Below are positions 7,900 to 16,314 of a stretch of DNA of 64,000 nt, piece by piece; position 1 is the stretch's first letter; every line of letters begins with the position of its first letter. The stretch lies in contig NZ_BMTR01000001.1 in assembly GCF_014649775.1 (NCBI RefSeq), positions 372,001 to 436,000 on the forward strand, written 5' to 3'. A program made the position numbers and the translations under genes. The notes beneath the pieces are model-generated. The model was given only the letters and a program-made list of their open reading frames with translations. It was not told the origin of the DNA and made no database searches. This DNA comes from Streptomyces longisporoflavus. GTDB taxonomy: Bacteria > Actinomycetota > Actinomycetes > Streptomycetales > Streptomycetaceae.

Positions 7900-8619
7900 A
7901 TGCTCTCCATCGCTCTGACCGAGCTCATCCAGATCTTCCGGAACCGGCTGGTTCTGCTGAACAGCTTCATCATTCCCGTGGCGGTCTGCGCGTTCTTCGT
8001 CTTCAAACACGAAACCTTCGCCGACCTGCGCAGCCTCGGATACATCGCGGCGGTGGTGATGTTCACCGTCACCGCTTTCGGGCTCTACGCCACCACGGTG
8101 ACCACGCTGGCCTCTCGCCGCCAGACCCTCTTCCTCAAGCGGCTGCGCTCCACCCCGGCGAGCGACGTCAGCATCCTCTCCGGCCTGGTGCTGCCGGTCA
8201 CCGTGCTCGGTCTCGTCCAGGTGGGCGCGATCCTCGCCGTGCTCGCGGCGGTCGCCGGAAAGCCGGACAACGCCCTCCTCCTGGCCGCGGCGGTCGTCTC
8301 GACGGTGGTCATGATGCTCGCCCTGGGCCTGGCCACCGCGGGACTGACGAACTCTCCCGAGCACGCCCAGGTGACCACGCTGCCCGTCAGCCTCGGCGCC
8401 ATCGCCGTCACCAACTGGGTGGCCATCACCGGCACCGGGGAACTCACCCTGCTCAAGCGCCTGCTCCCCGGCGGATCAGCCACCGAACTGGTCCTCAACG
8501 CCTGGAACGGCGGCGTTCCCGTGGCCGATTCCCTGCTCCTGCTGCTGCCCACGCTGAGCTGGGTCATCGTCTCCGCGGCGCTGGCCTCCCGCCTCTTCCG
8601 CTGGGAGCCGCGCCGCTGA
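7900..8619 (+). CDS. ABC-2 type exporter, membrane permease
   Basis: 239 aa with six hydrophobic segments, the usual ABC-2 permease layout. Segments include VLLNSFIIPVAVCAFFVF, IAAVVMFTVTAFGLYATTV and the cytoplasmic RQTLFLKRLRSTPASDVSILSG, the conserved coupling region. The ribosome site is AAGAAGAGG before the ATG. It pairs with the ATPase 118 bp upstream and is probably induced by the DesK/DesR-like pair. The substrate is unknown. Confidence 0.93.
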   Translation: MLSIALTELIQIFRNRLVLLNSFIIPVAVCAFFVFKHETFADLRSLGYIAAVVMFTVTAFGLYATTVTTLASRRQTLFLKRLRSTPASDVSILSGLVLPVTVLGLVQVGAILAVLAAVAGKPDNALLLAAAVVSTVVMMLALGLATAGLTNSPEHAQVTTLPVSLGAIAVTNWVAITGTGELTLLKRLLPGGSATELVLNAWNGGVPVADSLLLLLPTLSWVIVSAALASRLFRWEPRR

Positions 8620-8641
8620 CCTCTCGGTCTAAGGTGGCGGG

Positions 8642-9176
8642 GTGGATCTTGAGATGCTGCGGGACGAGAGCACCGTCGTCGCGGAGTTCACCGGGCTCAG
8701 CATCCTGCGACGACGCGCCCGCCGAGATGCTCCTGCGGGTGTGGCAGTGGTGGACCGGCAGTCTGACCGTCCCCGACCGCCCGCACGGCCACCCGAACTT
8801 CCCCCGCAGCGATCTCCTGCGCTACGCCGACGACGCGAACCCCCGTATGCGCCGGCTGGCGCTGGACGACCCGGAGTCCAAGCCGGACCTGGTGGAGCGA
8901 TTCAGCCGGGACCCCAGCGAAGAGGTGCGCTACCGAGCCGTCACCGACCCGCGGCTGTCCGTCGCGTCGGCGATACGTCTGCTCGACGACCCGCACGAGT
9001 ACGTACGCGGTGCTGCCGCCAGATACCCGGCGCTGCCCGCCCGGGTGCTGGTCCGGCTGCTGGGGGAGTGGGAGACCGCCGGGGACGCGGCCCGGCATCC
9101 GGCGTTGCCCGTCGGTGTCATGCGGCGGATGCTGCGAAGGCTGCAAGGCCGGGGGACCGCGTCAGCGGCCCGCTGA
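8642..9176 (+). pseudogene. HEAT/LRV-like repeat protein with a frameshift
   Basis: From the GTG at 8642, placed 6 nt after a TAAGGT box, one frame gives VDLEMLRDESTVVAEFTGLS. Around 8700-8710 the coding signal (G/C third positions, sensible residues) moves to another frame: CDDAPAEMLLRVWQWW and onwards to 9176. The second part has ~24-residue helical repeats: PRMRRLALDDPESKPDLVER, EEVRYRAVTDPRLSVASAIRL and EYVRGAAARYPALPARVLVRL. Such proteins are common hypothetical scaffolds in Streptomyces. Either the gene is broken, or there is a 1-nt sequencing error, or translation starts at the ATG at 8727. The end overlaps the convergent quinone reductase by 15 bp. Confidence 0.65.
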
Positions 9177-9941
9177 CCGTGCCCTGTGAGCTGCGACGCC
9201 GGTGAGGCCGGGCGCGATCTGCGGATGCAGGACGAGTGCGTCGTCGTAGTCGCCGCGGTGCTCGTGGCGGTAGGGGAGCGGCTCGGTGCTGGGCAGTGTG
9301 CGCAGCCGCTCGCGGAGTTCGGCCGCGCGGGCACGGTAACCGGCAGCGTCGAGGCGGTCGGCGCCGTAGACGACGTAGGGCGGGAGCGCGTCCATCCCCG
9401 TGTACCAGAACGTGCCGTGCAGCAGCGGGAACAGCACCTCGTCGAGCTGCCCGTGGATCCCGCGCGGACCGAAGCCCGACTCCCGTGCGCCGACCGTGGT
9501 GATGACCATGGCGCGCTTGCCGGCCAGGCCGCCGTCGCCGTAGCGCAGGGTGCGTCCTGACGGGTCCTGGAGCCCGAAGGCGAAGCCCTGCACGAGCACC
9601 CGGTCGAACCACCCCTTGAGGATGGCGGGCGGACCGAACCACCACAGCGGGAACTGGAACACCAGCGTGTCGGCCCACGCGATCTTCTGCTGCTCGGTGC
9701 CGATGTCGTCCGTCAACTTGCCCGCGCTGTAAGCGTGTTCCTGCTCGGCGCCGACCAGCAGCCGATCGGCGCTCTCGCGACGGAAGTCGCCGGAGTCCAC
9801 CACGGGCTTCCAGTCCATGGCATGGAGATCGGACTCGCGGACCTCGTGCCCGAGGCCGCGCAGTTCCCGTATCCCCTCGTCACGAAGGGAGCCGTTGAGG
9901 GACCGCGGTTCGGGGTGGGCGAATATCCAGAGAATCTTCAT
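9162..9941 (-). CDS. NAD(P)H-quinone oxidoreductase, flavodoxin-like fold
   Basis: 259 aa. The N-terminal MKILWIFAHPEPRSLNGSLR is the FMN/FAD phosphate-binding strand-loop of the YheR/NQO1-type flavodoxin-like quinone reductases. It is followed by DLHAMDWKPVVDSGDF, FQFPLWWFGPPAILKGWFDRV and the late TVGARESGFGPRG motif. These soluble enzymes reduce quinones or other electrophiles by two electrons using NAD(P)H. The last ~40 residues are extended compared with the family core. It stands alone, divergent from nothing near, and overlaps the frameshifted HEAT gene by 15 bp at its 3' end. Confidence 0.92.
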   Translation of the reverse strand: MKILWIFAHPEPRSLNGSLRDEGIRELRGLGHEVRESDLHAMDWKPVVDSGDFRRESADRLLVGAEQEHAYSAGKLTDDIGTEQQKIAWADTLVFQFPLWWFGPPAILKGWFDRVLVQGFAFGLQDPSGRTLRYGDGGLAGKRAMVITTVGARESGFGPRGIHGQLDEVLFPLLHGTFWYTGMDALPPYVVYGADRLDAAGYRARAAELRERLRTLPSTEPLPYRHEHRGDYDDALVLHPQIAPGLTGVAAHRARSAGR

Positions 9942-10044
9942 GTGATCGATCTTGCGCCGCGGCCCGGGAGCCGGACGAGTGGCCAGATGGTCATGGAGTG
10001 CAAGGATCTGGCCACCGCGGGGATGGGTGGTCCCGTTGTGGGTT

Positions 10045-11061
10045 TCAGGCGGTCACGCGCGTGCTCTCCCGGACCACCAGCTCGTACCCCGCGGTCAGTC
10101 GCGAGTGCGGTGCCATCGCGCCGGCGTCGATCCTGCGCAGCAGTGCGTCCACGGCCAGTTCCGCGATGCCCCGTTTGTCGGGGGCGATCGTGGTCAGGCT
10201 CGGCACGCTGAAGCGGGACTCCTCCACGTCGTCGAAGCCGACCACGGCCAGGTCGCGCGGGACCCGCAGGCCGTGTTCGTGCGCCACCCGCAGCGCACCG
10301 GAGGCCAGCAGGTCGTTGAAGCAGAACACGGCGTCCGGCGGGTCGTCGAGCGTGAGGAGCGCGCGCATCGCGGCGGCCCCCTCGGCGCGGGTGAACGCCC
10401 GCGTGGCCGGGGCCAGTTGCGGGTCGTGCGGGACGCCCGCCGCGTGCAGGGCGGTCAGATAGCCGTGCATGCGCTGGACGGTGGTGGCGTGCGCGGGGCC
10501 CGAGGGCTGGCCGATGACGGCGACGCGCCGCCTGCCGAGCGAGAGCAGATGGTCGGTGGCCTCGCGGGCCGCCGCCGAGTTGTCGATCAGGACGTGGTCG
10601 GCCGGGATCTCGTACGACTGCTCTCCCAGAAGCACGAGGGGTACGCGGCCCTCGCGGGCGGCGAGGGCCGGCTCGTCGAGTCGCAGCGGGCTGAGCAGGA
10701 CGCCGTCGATGAGCGGGTCGCTCAGTCCGCAGGCGATGCGCAGTTCTTCGTCGGCGCTGCCCCCGGTGTCCTCGATGAGTACGGTGCAGCCGCGCTTCTT
10801 GGCGGCGGCGATGACTTGCGCGGCCAGTTCGGCGAAGTACGGAGCGACGAGTTCGGGTACGGCGAGCGCGATGATGCCACTGCGTCCGGTGCGCAGGTGG
10901 CGGGCCGAGGCGTTGGGCTGGTAGTCGAGGTCCGCGATCGCGCGCAGGACGCGTTCGCGTGTCCGGTCGGCGACTCTGGCCTCGCCGCGGACGACGTTCG
11001 ACACCGTTTTGATCGATACCCCGGCGCGCTCCGCGACGTCCTTCAGGCGGGTGCCTGCCAC
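10045..11061 (-). CDS. LacI-family repressor of the arabinose/arabinan island
   Basis: 338 aa. HTH at residues 4-27 (TRLKDVAERAGVSIKTVSNVV), then the hinge YQPNASARHLRTGRSG and a periplasmic-binding-like sugar domain with CFNDLLASGALRVAHEHG and DLAVVGFDDVEESRFSVPSLTTIAPD. Start is GTG at 11061 after GGGAGGGAG; the ATG at 11106 would overlap the first operator and lacks a ribosome site. It is divergent from the sugar ABC operon. Three CAACGTTG palindromes in the shared 300-bp spacer are its likely operators, so it probably represses both itself and the operon until an arabinose-type sugar binds. Confidence 0.92.
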   Translation of the reverse strand: MAGTRLKDVAERAGVSIKTVSNVVRGEARVADRTRERVLRAIADLDYQPNASARHLRTGRSGIIALAVPELVAPYFAELAAQVIAAAKKRGCTVLIEDTGGSADEELRIACGLSDPLIDGVLLSPLRLDEPALAAREGRVPLVLLGEQSYEIPADHVLIDNSAAAREATDHLLSLGRRRVAVIGQPSGPAHATTVQRMHGYLTALHAAGVPHDPQLAPATRAFTRAEGAAAMRALLTLDDPPDAVFCFNDLLASGALRVAHEHGLRVPRDLAVVGFDDVEESRFSVPSLTTIAPDKRGIAELAVDALLRRIDAGAMAPHSRLTAGYELVVRESTRVTA

Positions 11062-11103
11062 GTGTTTCTCCCTCCCCAGACAGCAGCAGCGTACGTCATG
11101 GTC

Positions 11104-11111
11104 CAACGTTG
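11104..11111. promoter_or_regulatory. LacI-type operator 1
   Basis: Palindrome CAACGTTG in the context TCCAACGTTGTAAC, 43 bp upstream of the repressor GTG. Same core as the sites at 11196 and 11254; probably the autoregulatory site. Confidence 0.75.
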
Positions 11112-11195
11112 TAACCGGTGGGGGCCGGGGTGGATCCGGCAGGTACGTGAACAGGTAATGCGTGCCTAGGTGTTGACGCCGTATTGCCAGCTGAG

Positions 11196-11207
11196 TACAA
11201 CGTTGTA
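11196..11207. promoter_or_regulatory. LacI-type operator 2
   Basis: Perfect 12-bp palindrome TACAACGTTGTA, the strongest of three matching sites and close to mid-spacer. Confidence 0.8.
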
Positions 11208-11253
11208 AACACAGCAGGCGGCCACGACCCGAGGTTGTCTCCGCTGTCTATTC

Positions 11254-11261
11254 CAACGTTG
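11254..11261. promoter_or_regulatory. LacI-type operator 3
   Basis: Palindrome CAACGTTG in TTCCAACGTTGTACTC. Its centre is 56 bp from operator 2, close to a whole number of helical turns. Confidence 0.75.
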
Positions 11262-11263
11262 TA

Positions 11264-11360
11264 CTCCGTGCAGCCCTGTGTGCCCTGTGTGCTCTGTGTT
11301 CTCCGGGTGCTCTGTGTGCTTTGTTCGCCCTGTTTTTTCTGTACGCCTTGTTCGCCGTGG
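11264..11360 (+). repeat. GT/CT-rich repetitive leader
   Basis: Imperfect repeats of CTGTGTGCTCTGTG-like units with a T6 run, much poorer in A and with a base use unlike the surroundings. It lies between operator 3 and the lipoprotein start. It is open in two frames but without a ribosome site or sensible protein, so I treat it as an untranslated leader. Confidence 0.7.
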
Positions 11361-11374
11361 AAGGACGCATGCCC

Positions 11375-12742
11375 ATGCGGGACCGCATACCGACCCCGTC
11401 GCCGCCCGCCCCGTCCCGCCGCCGTGTGCTGCGCGGCGGGCTCGCCCTCGGTGCGAGCGGCGCCGCCGCCCTCACAGCCACGGGCTGCGGCAGCACCCTG
11501 GCGCAGGGCTTCACCGGCGGCGCGCCGTCACCGTCGCGGCTGAACTTCTGGAATCCGTTCACCGGCGGCGACGGCGAGCGGATGCTGGCGATGCAGGACG
11601 CCTACCGTGCCTCGCACCGCTCGGTGGACCTGAAGTCGGCGACGTTCCTGTGGGGCAACCCGTACTACACGAAGCTCACCCTCGCCACGCTCGGCGACCG
11701 GCCGCCGCAGGCAGCGGTGATCCACCTGTCGAAGCTGCCCACGCTCGCCGAGGCCGGTCTGCTCACCGCGCTGCACCCCGAGGACCTGGCCCGGCACGGC
11801 CTGACCGAGGACAAGTTCGACGCGCGGCCCTGGCGCAAGTCCCAGTTCAACGGCAAGCCGCACGCCGTGCCGCTGGACACACACCCCTTCGTGCTCTACT
11901 TCCGCACGGACATCGCCGAGAAGGCCGGACTGCTCGACAACAAGGGCCAGTTGGCGGATGTCGACGGCCCCGACGCGTTCATCGACGTGCTGCGTGCGGC
12001 CAAGGAGGTCACCGGCGCCTGGGGCGGTTCGATCGCCTCGGTCAAGGACGCCTCGATGCAGTTCCGCATCTTCTGGTCGCTGTACCGGCAGATCGGCGGC
12101 GGGGATCTCGTCGCCGACCAGGGCAAGCGGGTGGTCATCGACACGGCCGCCGCGGCCGAGGCGCTCGCCTACATCCGCCGCCTCAGCGAGGAGAAGGTGA
12201 TCCCCGCCAACACCGACGGCAAGGGCGCCATCACCCTGCTGACCACCGGCAAGGCCGGATTCCTGATGGACGGCGTCTGGCAGGCCCTCGCGGTGCAGTC
12301 CGCGAAGGTCAAGTTCGACATGCGGCCCCTGCCGCGCATCTTCAAGGACGCGCCCTACGCCTGCGCCGCCGACTCGCACGCCCTCGTGCTGCCGAAGGCG
12401 CCCTCCGCGAAAGCCCAACGTCTCGATCTCTCCCTGGGGTTCGCCGCGTCGATGCTGCACTCCAGCAAGTTGTGGGCCGAGGGCGGCCATGTGCCGGCCT
12501 GGCTGCCGACCCAGCGCTCACGCGCGTACGAGGAACTTGAGCCGCAGTCGCACTACGCGACGGCCGCCGACGGCGCGGTCTACGACCCGGCCGCCTGGTA
12601 CGGCGGCGCGGGCGGCACCATGCAGACCGTGGTGGGCGACGTGGTGACGACCGTGTTCACCGGCGACGCGAGCCCCACCGCCGGCGCCGCCCGGCTGCGC
12701 CGCGAGCTGCGGACCCTGGCCTCACGTCCCGCGCCCGTATGA
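11375..12742 (+). CDS. Sugar ABC transporter substrate-binding lipoprotein
   Basis: 455 aa. The signal region has RRR at 15-17, a hydrophobic stretch and a lipobox-like TATGC with Cys38, suggesting Tat-dependent export and lipidation at the outer face of the membrane. The mature part is a family 1 solute-binding protein: RLNFWNPFTGGDGERMLAMQ, DTHPFVLYFRTDIAEKAGL, TGKAGFLMDGVWQALAV. The start is the second of two close ATGs because AAGGA (11361-11365) is 9 nt from it; ATG 11369 is the alternative. First gene of a four-gene operon with two permeases and GH51, so arabinose, arabino-oligosaccharide or related sugar is the likely cargo. No ATPase is encoded here; Streptomyces often use a shared MsiK. 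Confidence 0.92.
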   Translation: MRDRIPTPSPPAPSRRRVLRGGLALGASGAAALTATGCGSTLAQGFTGGAPSPSRLNFWNPFTGGDGERMLAMQDAYRASHRSVDLKSATFLWGNPYYTKLTLATLGDRPPQAAVIHLSKLPTLAEAGLLTALHPEDLARHGLTEDKFDARPWRKSQFNGKPHAVPLDTHPFVLYFRTDIAEKAGLLDNKGQLADVDGPDAFIDVLRAAKEVTGAWGGSIASVKDASMQFRIFWSLYRQIGGGDLVADQGKRVVIDTAAAAEALAYIRRLSEEKVIPANTDGKGAITLLTTGKAGFLMDGVWQALAVQSAKVKFDMRPLPRIFKDAPYACAADSHALVLPKAPSAKAQRLDLSLGFAASMLHSSKLWAEGGHVPAWLPTQRSRAYEELEPQSHYATAADGAVYDPAAWYGGAGGTMQTVVGDVVTTVFTGDASPTAGAARLRRELRTLASRPAPV

Positions 12743-12772
12743 CCCGCGCCCGTATGACCCGCACCCGTATGA
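12728..12772. repeat. 15-bp triple tandem repeat over a stop codon
   Basis: Three copies of CCCGC(G/A)CCCGTATGA at 12728, 12743 and 12758. The TGA of the first copy ends the lipoprotein gene, and the other two copies give further in-frame TGAs at 12755 and 12770. Confidence 0.93.
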
Positions 12773-12875
12773 GCGGGGCCCGCTGACGACTCCCGCCCAC
12801 CTCTCCCGCTCTGCCTCAACCCCCCTCGCTCCACCCGCCCCTGGATCCCGTACGCCTTGACCGAAAGGCCGAACC

Positions 12876-13784
12876 GTGGCCACGACGACCGCTCCCTCCC
12901 CGACGTCCAGCAGAGGCGACCGCTGGGCAGGACCGGGGATGCTGCTGCCCTTCGCCCTCTTCTACCTGGTGTTCCTGGTGGGGCCGCTGATCTACACCGT
13001 GATCGCCGGGTTCTTCGACACGAGCCTGCTCAGGAGCGGCCTCGGCGACTTCGCGGGCCTGTCGAACTACAAGGCGGTGCTCGGCGACGCGGAGTTCTGG
13101 CGCACCCTGGGCAACACGCTGTGGTTCACGGTCCTGACGACCGTGCCGCTCGTGGTGCTCAGCCTGGTCCTCGCGCTGCTCGCCGACCGGTTCGTGCGCG
13201 GCCGCTGGTTCTTCCGCTTCGCGTTCTTCGCGCCGTTCGTGCTGCCCTCCGCGGTCGTCTCGCTGCTCTTCATGTTCATCTACGCCGATCAGCTGGGCCT
13301 GGCCCAGGAGGCGGTGAAGTGGTTCGGCGTCGACACCCCGCCCTCGTGGCTCGGCGACCCGGACTGGGCGATGCTCTCCATCGCCGCGGCCACGGTGTGG
13401 TGGACCGTCGGCTTCAACTTCGTGCTCTACCTGGCCGGTCTGCAGGACGTGCCCCGCGAGGTCCACGAGGCGGCCGCCATCGACGGGGCCGGGCCCTGGC
13501 AGCGCATCCGCCATGTGGTCGTGCCGATGCTGGGACGTACGACGACGCTCGTGACGGTGTTGCAGGTCATCGCCTCGCTGAAGGTCTTCGACCAGATCTA
13601 CATGATGACCAGTGGTGGCCCCGACGGCAGCACCCGCCCCTCGCTCCAGCTGATCTACGACACCGGATTCGTCGAGGGCCGCGTGGGCTACGCCTCGACC
13701 GTGTCGCTGCTCCTGTTCGTGGTGATCCTGTTCGTCTCCCTCGTCTGGTTCGCCCTCGTACGCCGTGCCGAGAAGGAGAACTGA
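12876..13784 (+). CDS. Sugar ABC transporter permease, MalF/UgpA type
   Basis: 302 aa, six membrane segments beginning with MLLPFALFYLVFLVGPLIYTV. The EAA loop that contacts the ATPase is EVHEAAAIDGAGPWQRIRHV. It starts at GTG with GAAAGG upstream. It forms the membrane channel together with the next gene (2-bp gap), importing the sugar delivered by the upstream lipoprotein. Confidence 0.95.
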   Translation: MATTTAPSPTSSRGDRWAGPGMLLPFALFYLVFLVGPLIYTVIAGFFDTSLLRSGLGDFAGLSNYKAVLGDAEFWRTLGNTLWFTVLTTVPLVVLSLVLALLADRFVRGRWFFRFAFFAPFVLPSAVVSLLFMFIYADQLGLAQEAVKWFGVDTPPSWLGDPDWAMLSIAAATVWWTVGFNFVLYLAGLQDVPREVHEAAAIDGAGPWQRIRHVVVPMLGRTTTLVTVLQVIASLKVFDQIYMMTSGGPDGSTRPSLQLIYDTGFVEGRVGYASTVSLLLFVVILFVSLVWFALVRRAEKEN

Positions 13785-13786
13785 CC

Positions 13787-14674
13787 ATGACCGCGATCGC
13801 CACGCGCCCCGAGACCGAACACCGCGGCACCACCGCCCCGCCGGCCCGCCGCCGCGACTCCGAGCGCCTCTTCAATCGAGTGGCGCTCGGCACCCTCATC
13901 GCGCTGGCCGTGCTGTGGCTTGTGCCGCTGGCCTGGGCGCTCGCCACCTCGGTGCGGCCCGCCCAGGAGGTCGTCACCAACCCGACCGGATGGTTCACCG
14001 CGCACCCGACCCTGAAGGCGTACGGGGAGATCTTCGACGCGGGGAAGCTGCCCTACTGGTACGCCAACAGCTTCATCACCTCGATCCTCACCACGGTCCT
14101 CACGGTGATCATGGCTTCGCTCGCCGCGTTCGCCCTGTCGCAGACCCGCTTCCGGCTGCGCCGGGCCGCGTTCGTGATGCTGCTCGCCGGCATCATGATC
14201 CCCGGCCAGGTCCTGATGATCCCGCAGTTCCTCGCACTCCAGTCGGCGGGTCTGCTGAACACCTACTGGGGTGTGGTGCTTCCCCAAGTCCCCAATGTCG
14301 TCGCCGTGTTCGTCTTCAAGCAGTTCTTCGACGGCATCCCGCGCGAGCTGATCGACGCGGCGCGCGCGGACGGCGCGGGCTGGCTGCGCACCTACTGGCA
14401 GATCGTGATGCCGATCTCCCGCCCGGCCGTCTCCGCCGTCACGATCTTCGTGTTCGTCGGCGTCTGGAACAACTTCCTGTGGCCCCTGCTCGTGGTCACC
14501 GACCCCGAGATGATGACGCTGCCCGTCGGACTCACCTCCGTCCAGGACGTGTTCGGGGTGCCCTACGCCCAGCTCATGGCGTCCGCCGTGCTCGGCGCGA
14601 TCCCGCTGCTCGCCGTCTTCGCGCTGTTCCAGCGCCGCATCGTCGAGGGCATCGCAGGCACCGGCCTGAAGTAA
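13787..14674 (+). CDS. Sugar ABC transporter permease, MalG/UgpE type
   Basis: 295 aa with six membrane segments and the EAA loop ELIDAARADGAGWLRTYWQI. The N-terminal ~30 residues are Pro/Arg-rich and cytoplasmic. The ATG is preceded by GAAGGAGA that overlaps the end of the previous gene, so the two permeases are probably translationally coupled. Longer open frames through this region on both strands are shadows. Confidence 0.95.
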   Translation: MTAIATRPETEHRGTTAPPARRRDSERLFNRVALGTLIALAVLWLVPLAWALATSVRPAQEVVTNPTGWFTAHPTLKAYGEIFDAGKLPYWYANSFITSILTTVLTVIMASLAAFALSQTRFRLRRAAFVMLLAGIMIPGQVLMIPQFLALQSAGLLNTYWGVVLPQVPNVVAVFVFKQFFDGIPRELIDAARADGAGWLRTYWQIVMPISRPAVSAVTIFVFVGVWNNFLWPLLVVTDPEMMTLPVGLTSVQDVFGVPYAQLMASAVLGAIPLLAVFALFQRRIVEGIAGTGLK

Positions 14675-14752
14675 CCGGTGACCTCGTAACCCCCTTACCG
14701 CCCGGCCCTCACCGCCCGACCCGAAATCCGCACCAGAGAGAGGCACCAGAAC

Positions 14753-16273
14753 ATGCCGCACACCGCACGGTTCGTCATCGACCCCGAGTTCAGCGTCGGC
14801 GACGTCGACCCGCGCCTGTACGGAACCTTCGTCGAGCACATGGGACGCTGCGTCTACACCGGCATCCACGACCCCGAGCACCCCACCGCCGACGCCGCCG
14901 GGTTCCGGGGCGACGTCGCCGACCTCGTACGCGAACTGGGTACCGGCCTCGTGCGCTACCCCGGCGGAAACTTCGTCTCCGGCTACCACTGGGAGGACGG
15001 CGTCGGCCCGGTCTCCGAACGCCCCCGCAGGCTCGACCTGGCCTGGCGCTCCATCGAGACCAACCACGTCGGCACCAATGAGTTCCTCGGCTGGGCCAAG
15101 CAGTTGGGCCTCGACCCGATGATGGCCGTGAACCTGGGAACGCGCGGCATCGACGCCGCCCGCGCCCTGGTCGAGTACTGCAACCACCCGGGCGGCACCG
15201 CCTGGTCGGACCTGCGCATCAAGCACGGCGTGAACGAGCCGCACGACGTCAAGCTGTGGTGCCTGGGCAACGAGATGGACGGACCCTGGCAGACGGGCCA
15301 CAAGTCGGCCACCGAGTACGGACGGCTCGCCGCCGAAGCCGGCAAGGCCATGCGCCAGGTCGACCCCACCATCGAGCTCGTCGCGTGCGGCAGTTCCAAC
15401 TCGCGGATGCCCACGTTCGGCACCTGGGAGCGGGAGGTCCTGGAGCAGACCTACGACGAGGTCGACTACCTCTCCCTGCACGCCTACTACGAGGAGTTCG
15501 ACGGCGACCGCGCCAGCTTCCTCGCCTCGGGCGCGCACATGGACCAGTACATCCGCGACGTGGTCTCGACCGCCGACCACGTCCGTGCGGTGCGCGGCGC
15601 CAAGAAGCACATCAAGCTCTCCTTCGACGAGTGGAACGTCTGGTACGCCGCCCGCTTCGTCGGTGAGCGCAATTTGGAGACCGCCGAGACGCCCCGCCTC
15701 ATCGAGGACACCTACAGCGTCACCGACGCGGCCGTGGTCGGCTCGCTGCTCATCACGCTGCTGCGCAACGCCGACCGGGTGGCCGTCGCCTGCCTCGCCC
15801 AGCTGGTCAACGTCATCGCGCCCATCCGCACCGAGCCGGGCGGCGCCAGCTGGCGCCAGACCATCTTCCACCCCTTCGCCCAGGCGGCCCGCTTCGCCGC
15901 TGGCCGCGTCCTGCGTACCGACGTCACAGGACCCCGCATCGAAACGCCGCAGTACGGGGACGTGTCCGCCCTCGACACCGTGGTCACGCACGACGAGGAG
16001 ACCGGTGGGCTCACCGTCCTCGCCGTCAACCGCGACCAGGAGCAGCCGCTGCGCGTCGAGGCCGCGCTGCGCGGAGACGTCGCCGGATACCGCCTCGTGG
16101 AACATCTGGTCCTCGCCGACGAGGACCACGACGCGGTCAACACCGAGGCGCGGCCGGACCGTGTCGTGCCGCGCCAGGCGACCGGTACGCACATCACCGC
16201 CGAGGGCGCCCTGGCGGCAGAGCTGCCGCCGGTCTCCTGGAACGTCATCCGCCTTGCCCCCCAAGGCGCCTAG
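14753..16273 (+). CDS. Intracellular alpha-L-arabinofuranosidase, GH51
   Basis: 506 aa, typical GH51 length, no signal peptide. It removes L-arabinofuranosyl residues from arabino-oligosaccharides in the cytoplasm. GH51 hallmarks: YGTFVEHMGRCVYTGI near the start, RYPGGNFVSGYHWEDG, acid/base Glu174 in CLGNEMDGPW, HAYYEEF, and nucleophile Glu293 in LSFDEWNVWY. The C-terminal beta domain contains LTVLAVNRD. GAGAGAGG-type ribosome site before ATG 14753. Fourth gene of the LacI-controlled operon; the transporter presumably brings in its substrate. Confidence 0.96.
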   Translation: MPHTARFVIDPEFSVGDVDPRLYGTFVEHMGRCVYTGIHDPEHPTADAAGFRGDVADLVRELGTGLVRYPGGNFVSGYHWEDGVGPVSERPRRLDLAWRSIETNHVGTNEFLGWAKQLGLDPMMAVNLGTRGIDAARALVEYCNHPGGTAWSDLRIKHGVNEPHDVKLWCLGNEMDGPWQTGHKSATEYGRLAAEAGKAMRQVDPTIELVACGSSNSRMPTFGTWEREVLEQTYDEVDYLSLHAYYEEFDGDRASFLASGAHMDQYIRDVVSTADHVRAVRGAKKHIKLSFDEWNVWYAARFVGERNLETAETPRLIEDTYSVTDAAVVGSLLITLLRNADRVAVACLAQLVNVIAPIRTEPGGASWRQTIFHPFAQAARFAAGRVLRTDVTGPRIETPQYGDVSALDTVVTHDEETGGLTVLAVNRDQEQPLRVEAALRGDVAGYRLVEHLVLADEDHDAVNTEARPDRVVPRQATGTHITAEGALAAELPPVSWNVIRLAPQGA

Positions 16274-16314
16274 GAACACAACGCCCCCATCCACCGCAGA
16301 GCCAGGAGAGGCCC

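Noticed and set aside
11184..11543. Cys-rich small protein in the sugar operon leader
   Set aside because: Encoded by the GT/CT repeat, with no ribosome site, and it runs into the lipoprotein gene in another frame.
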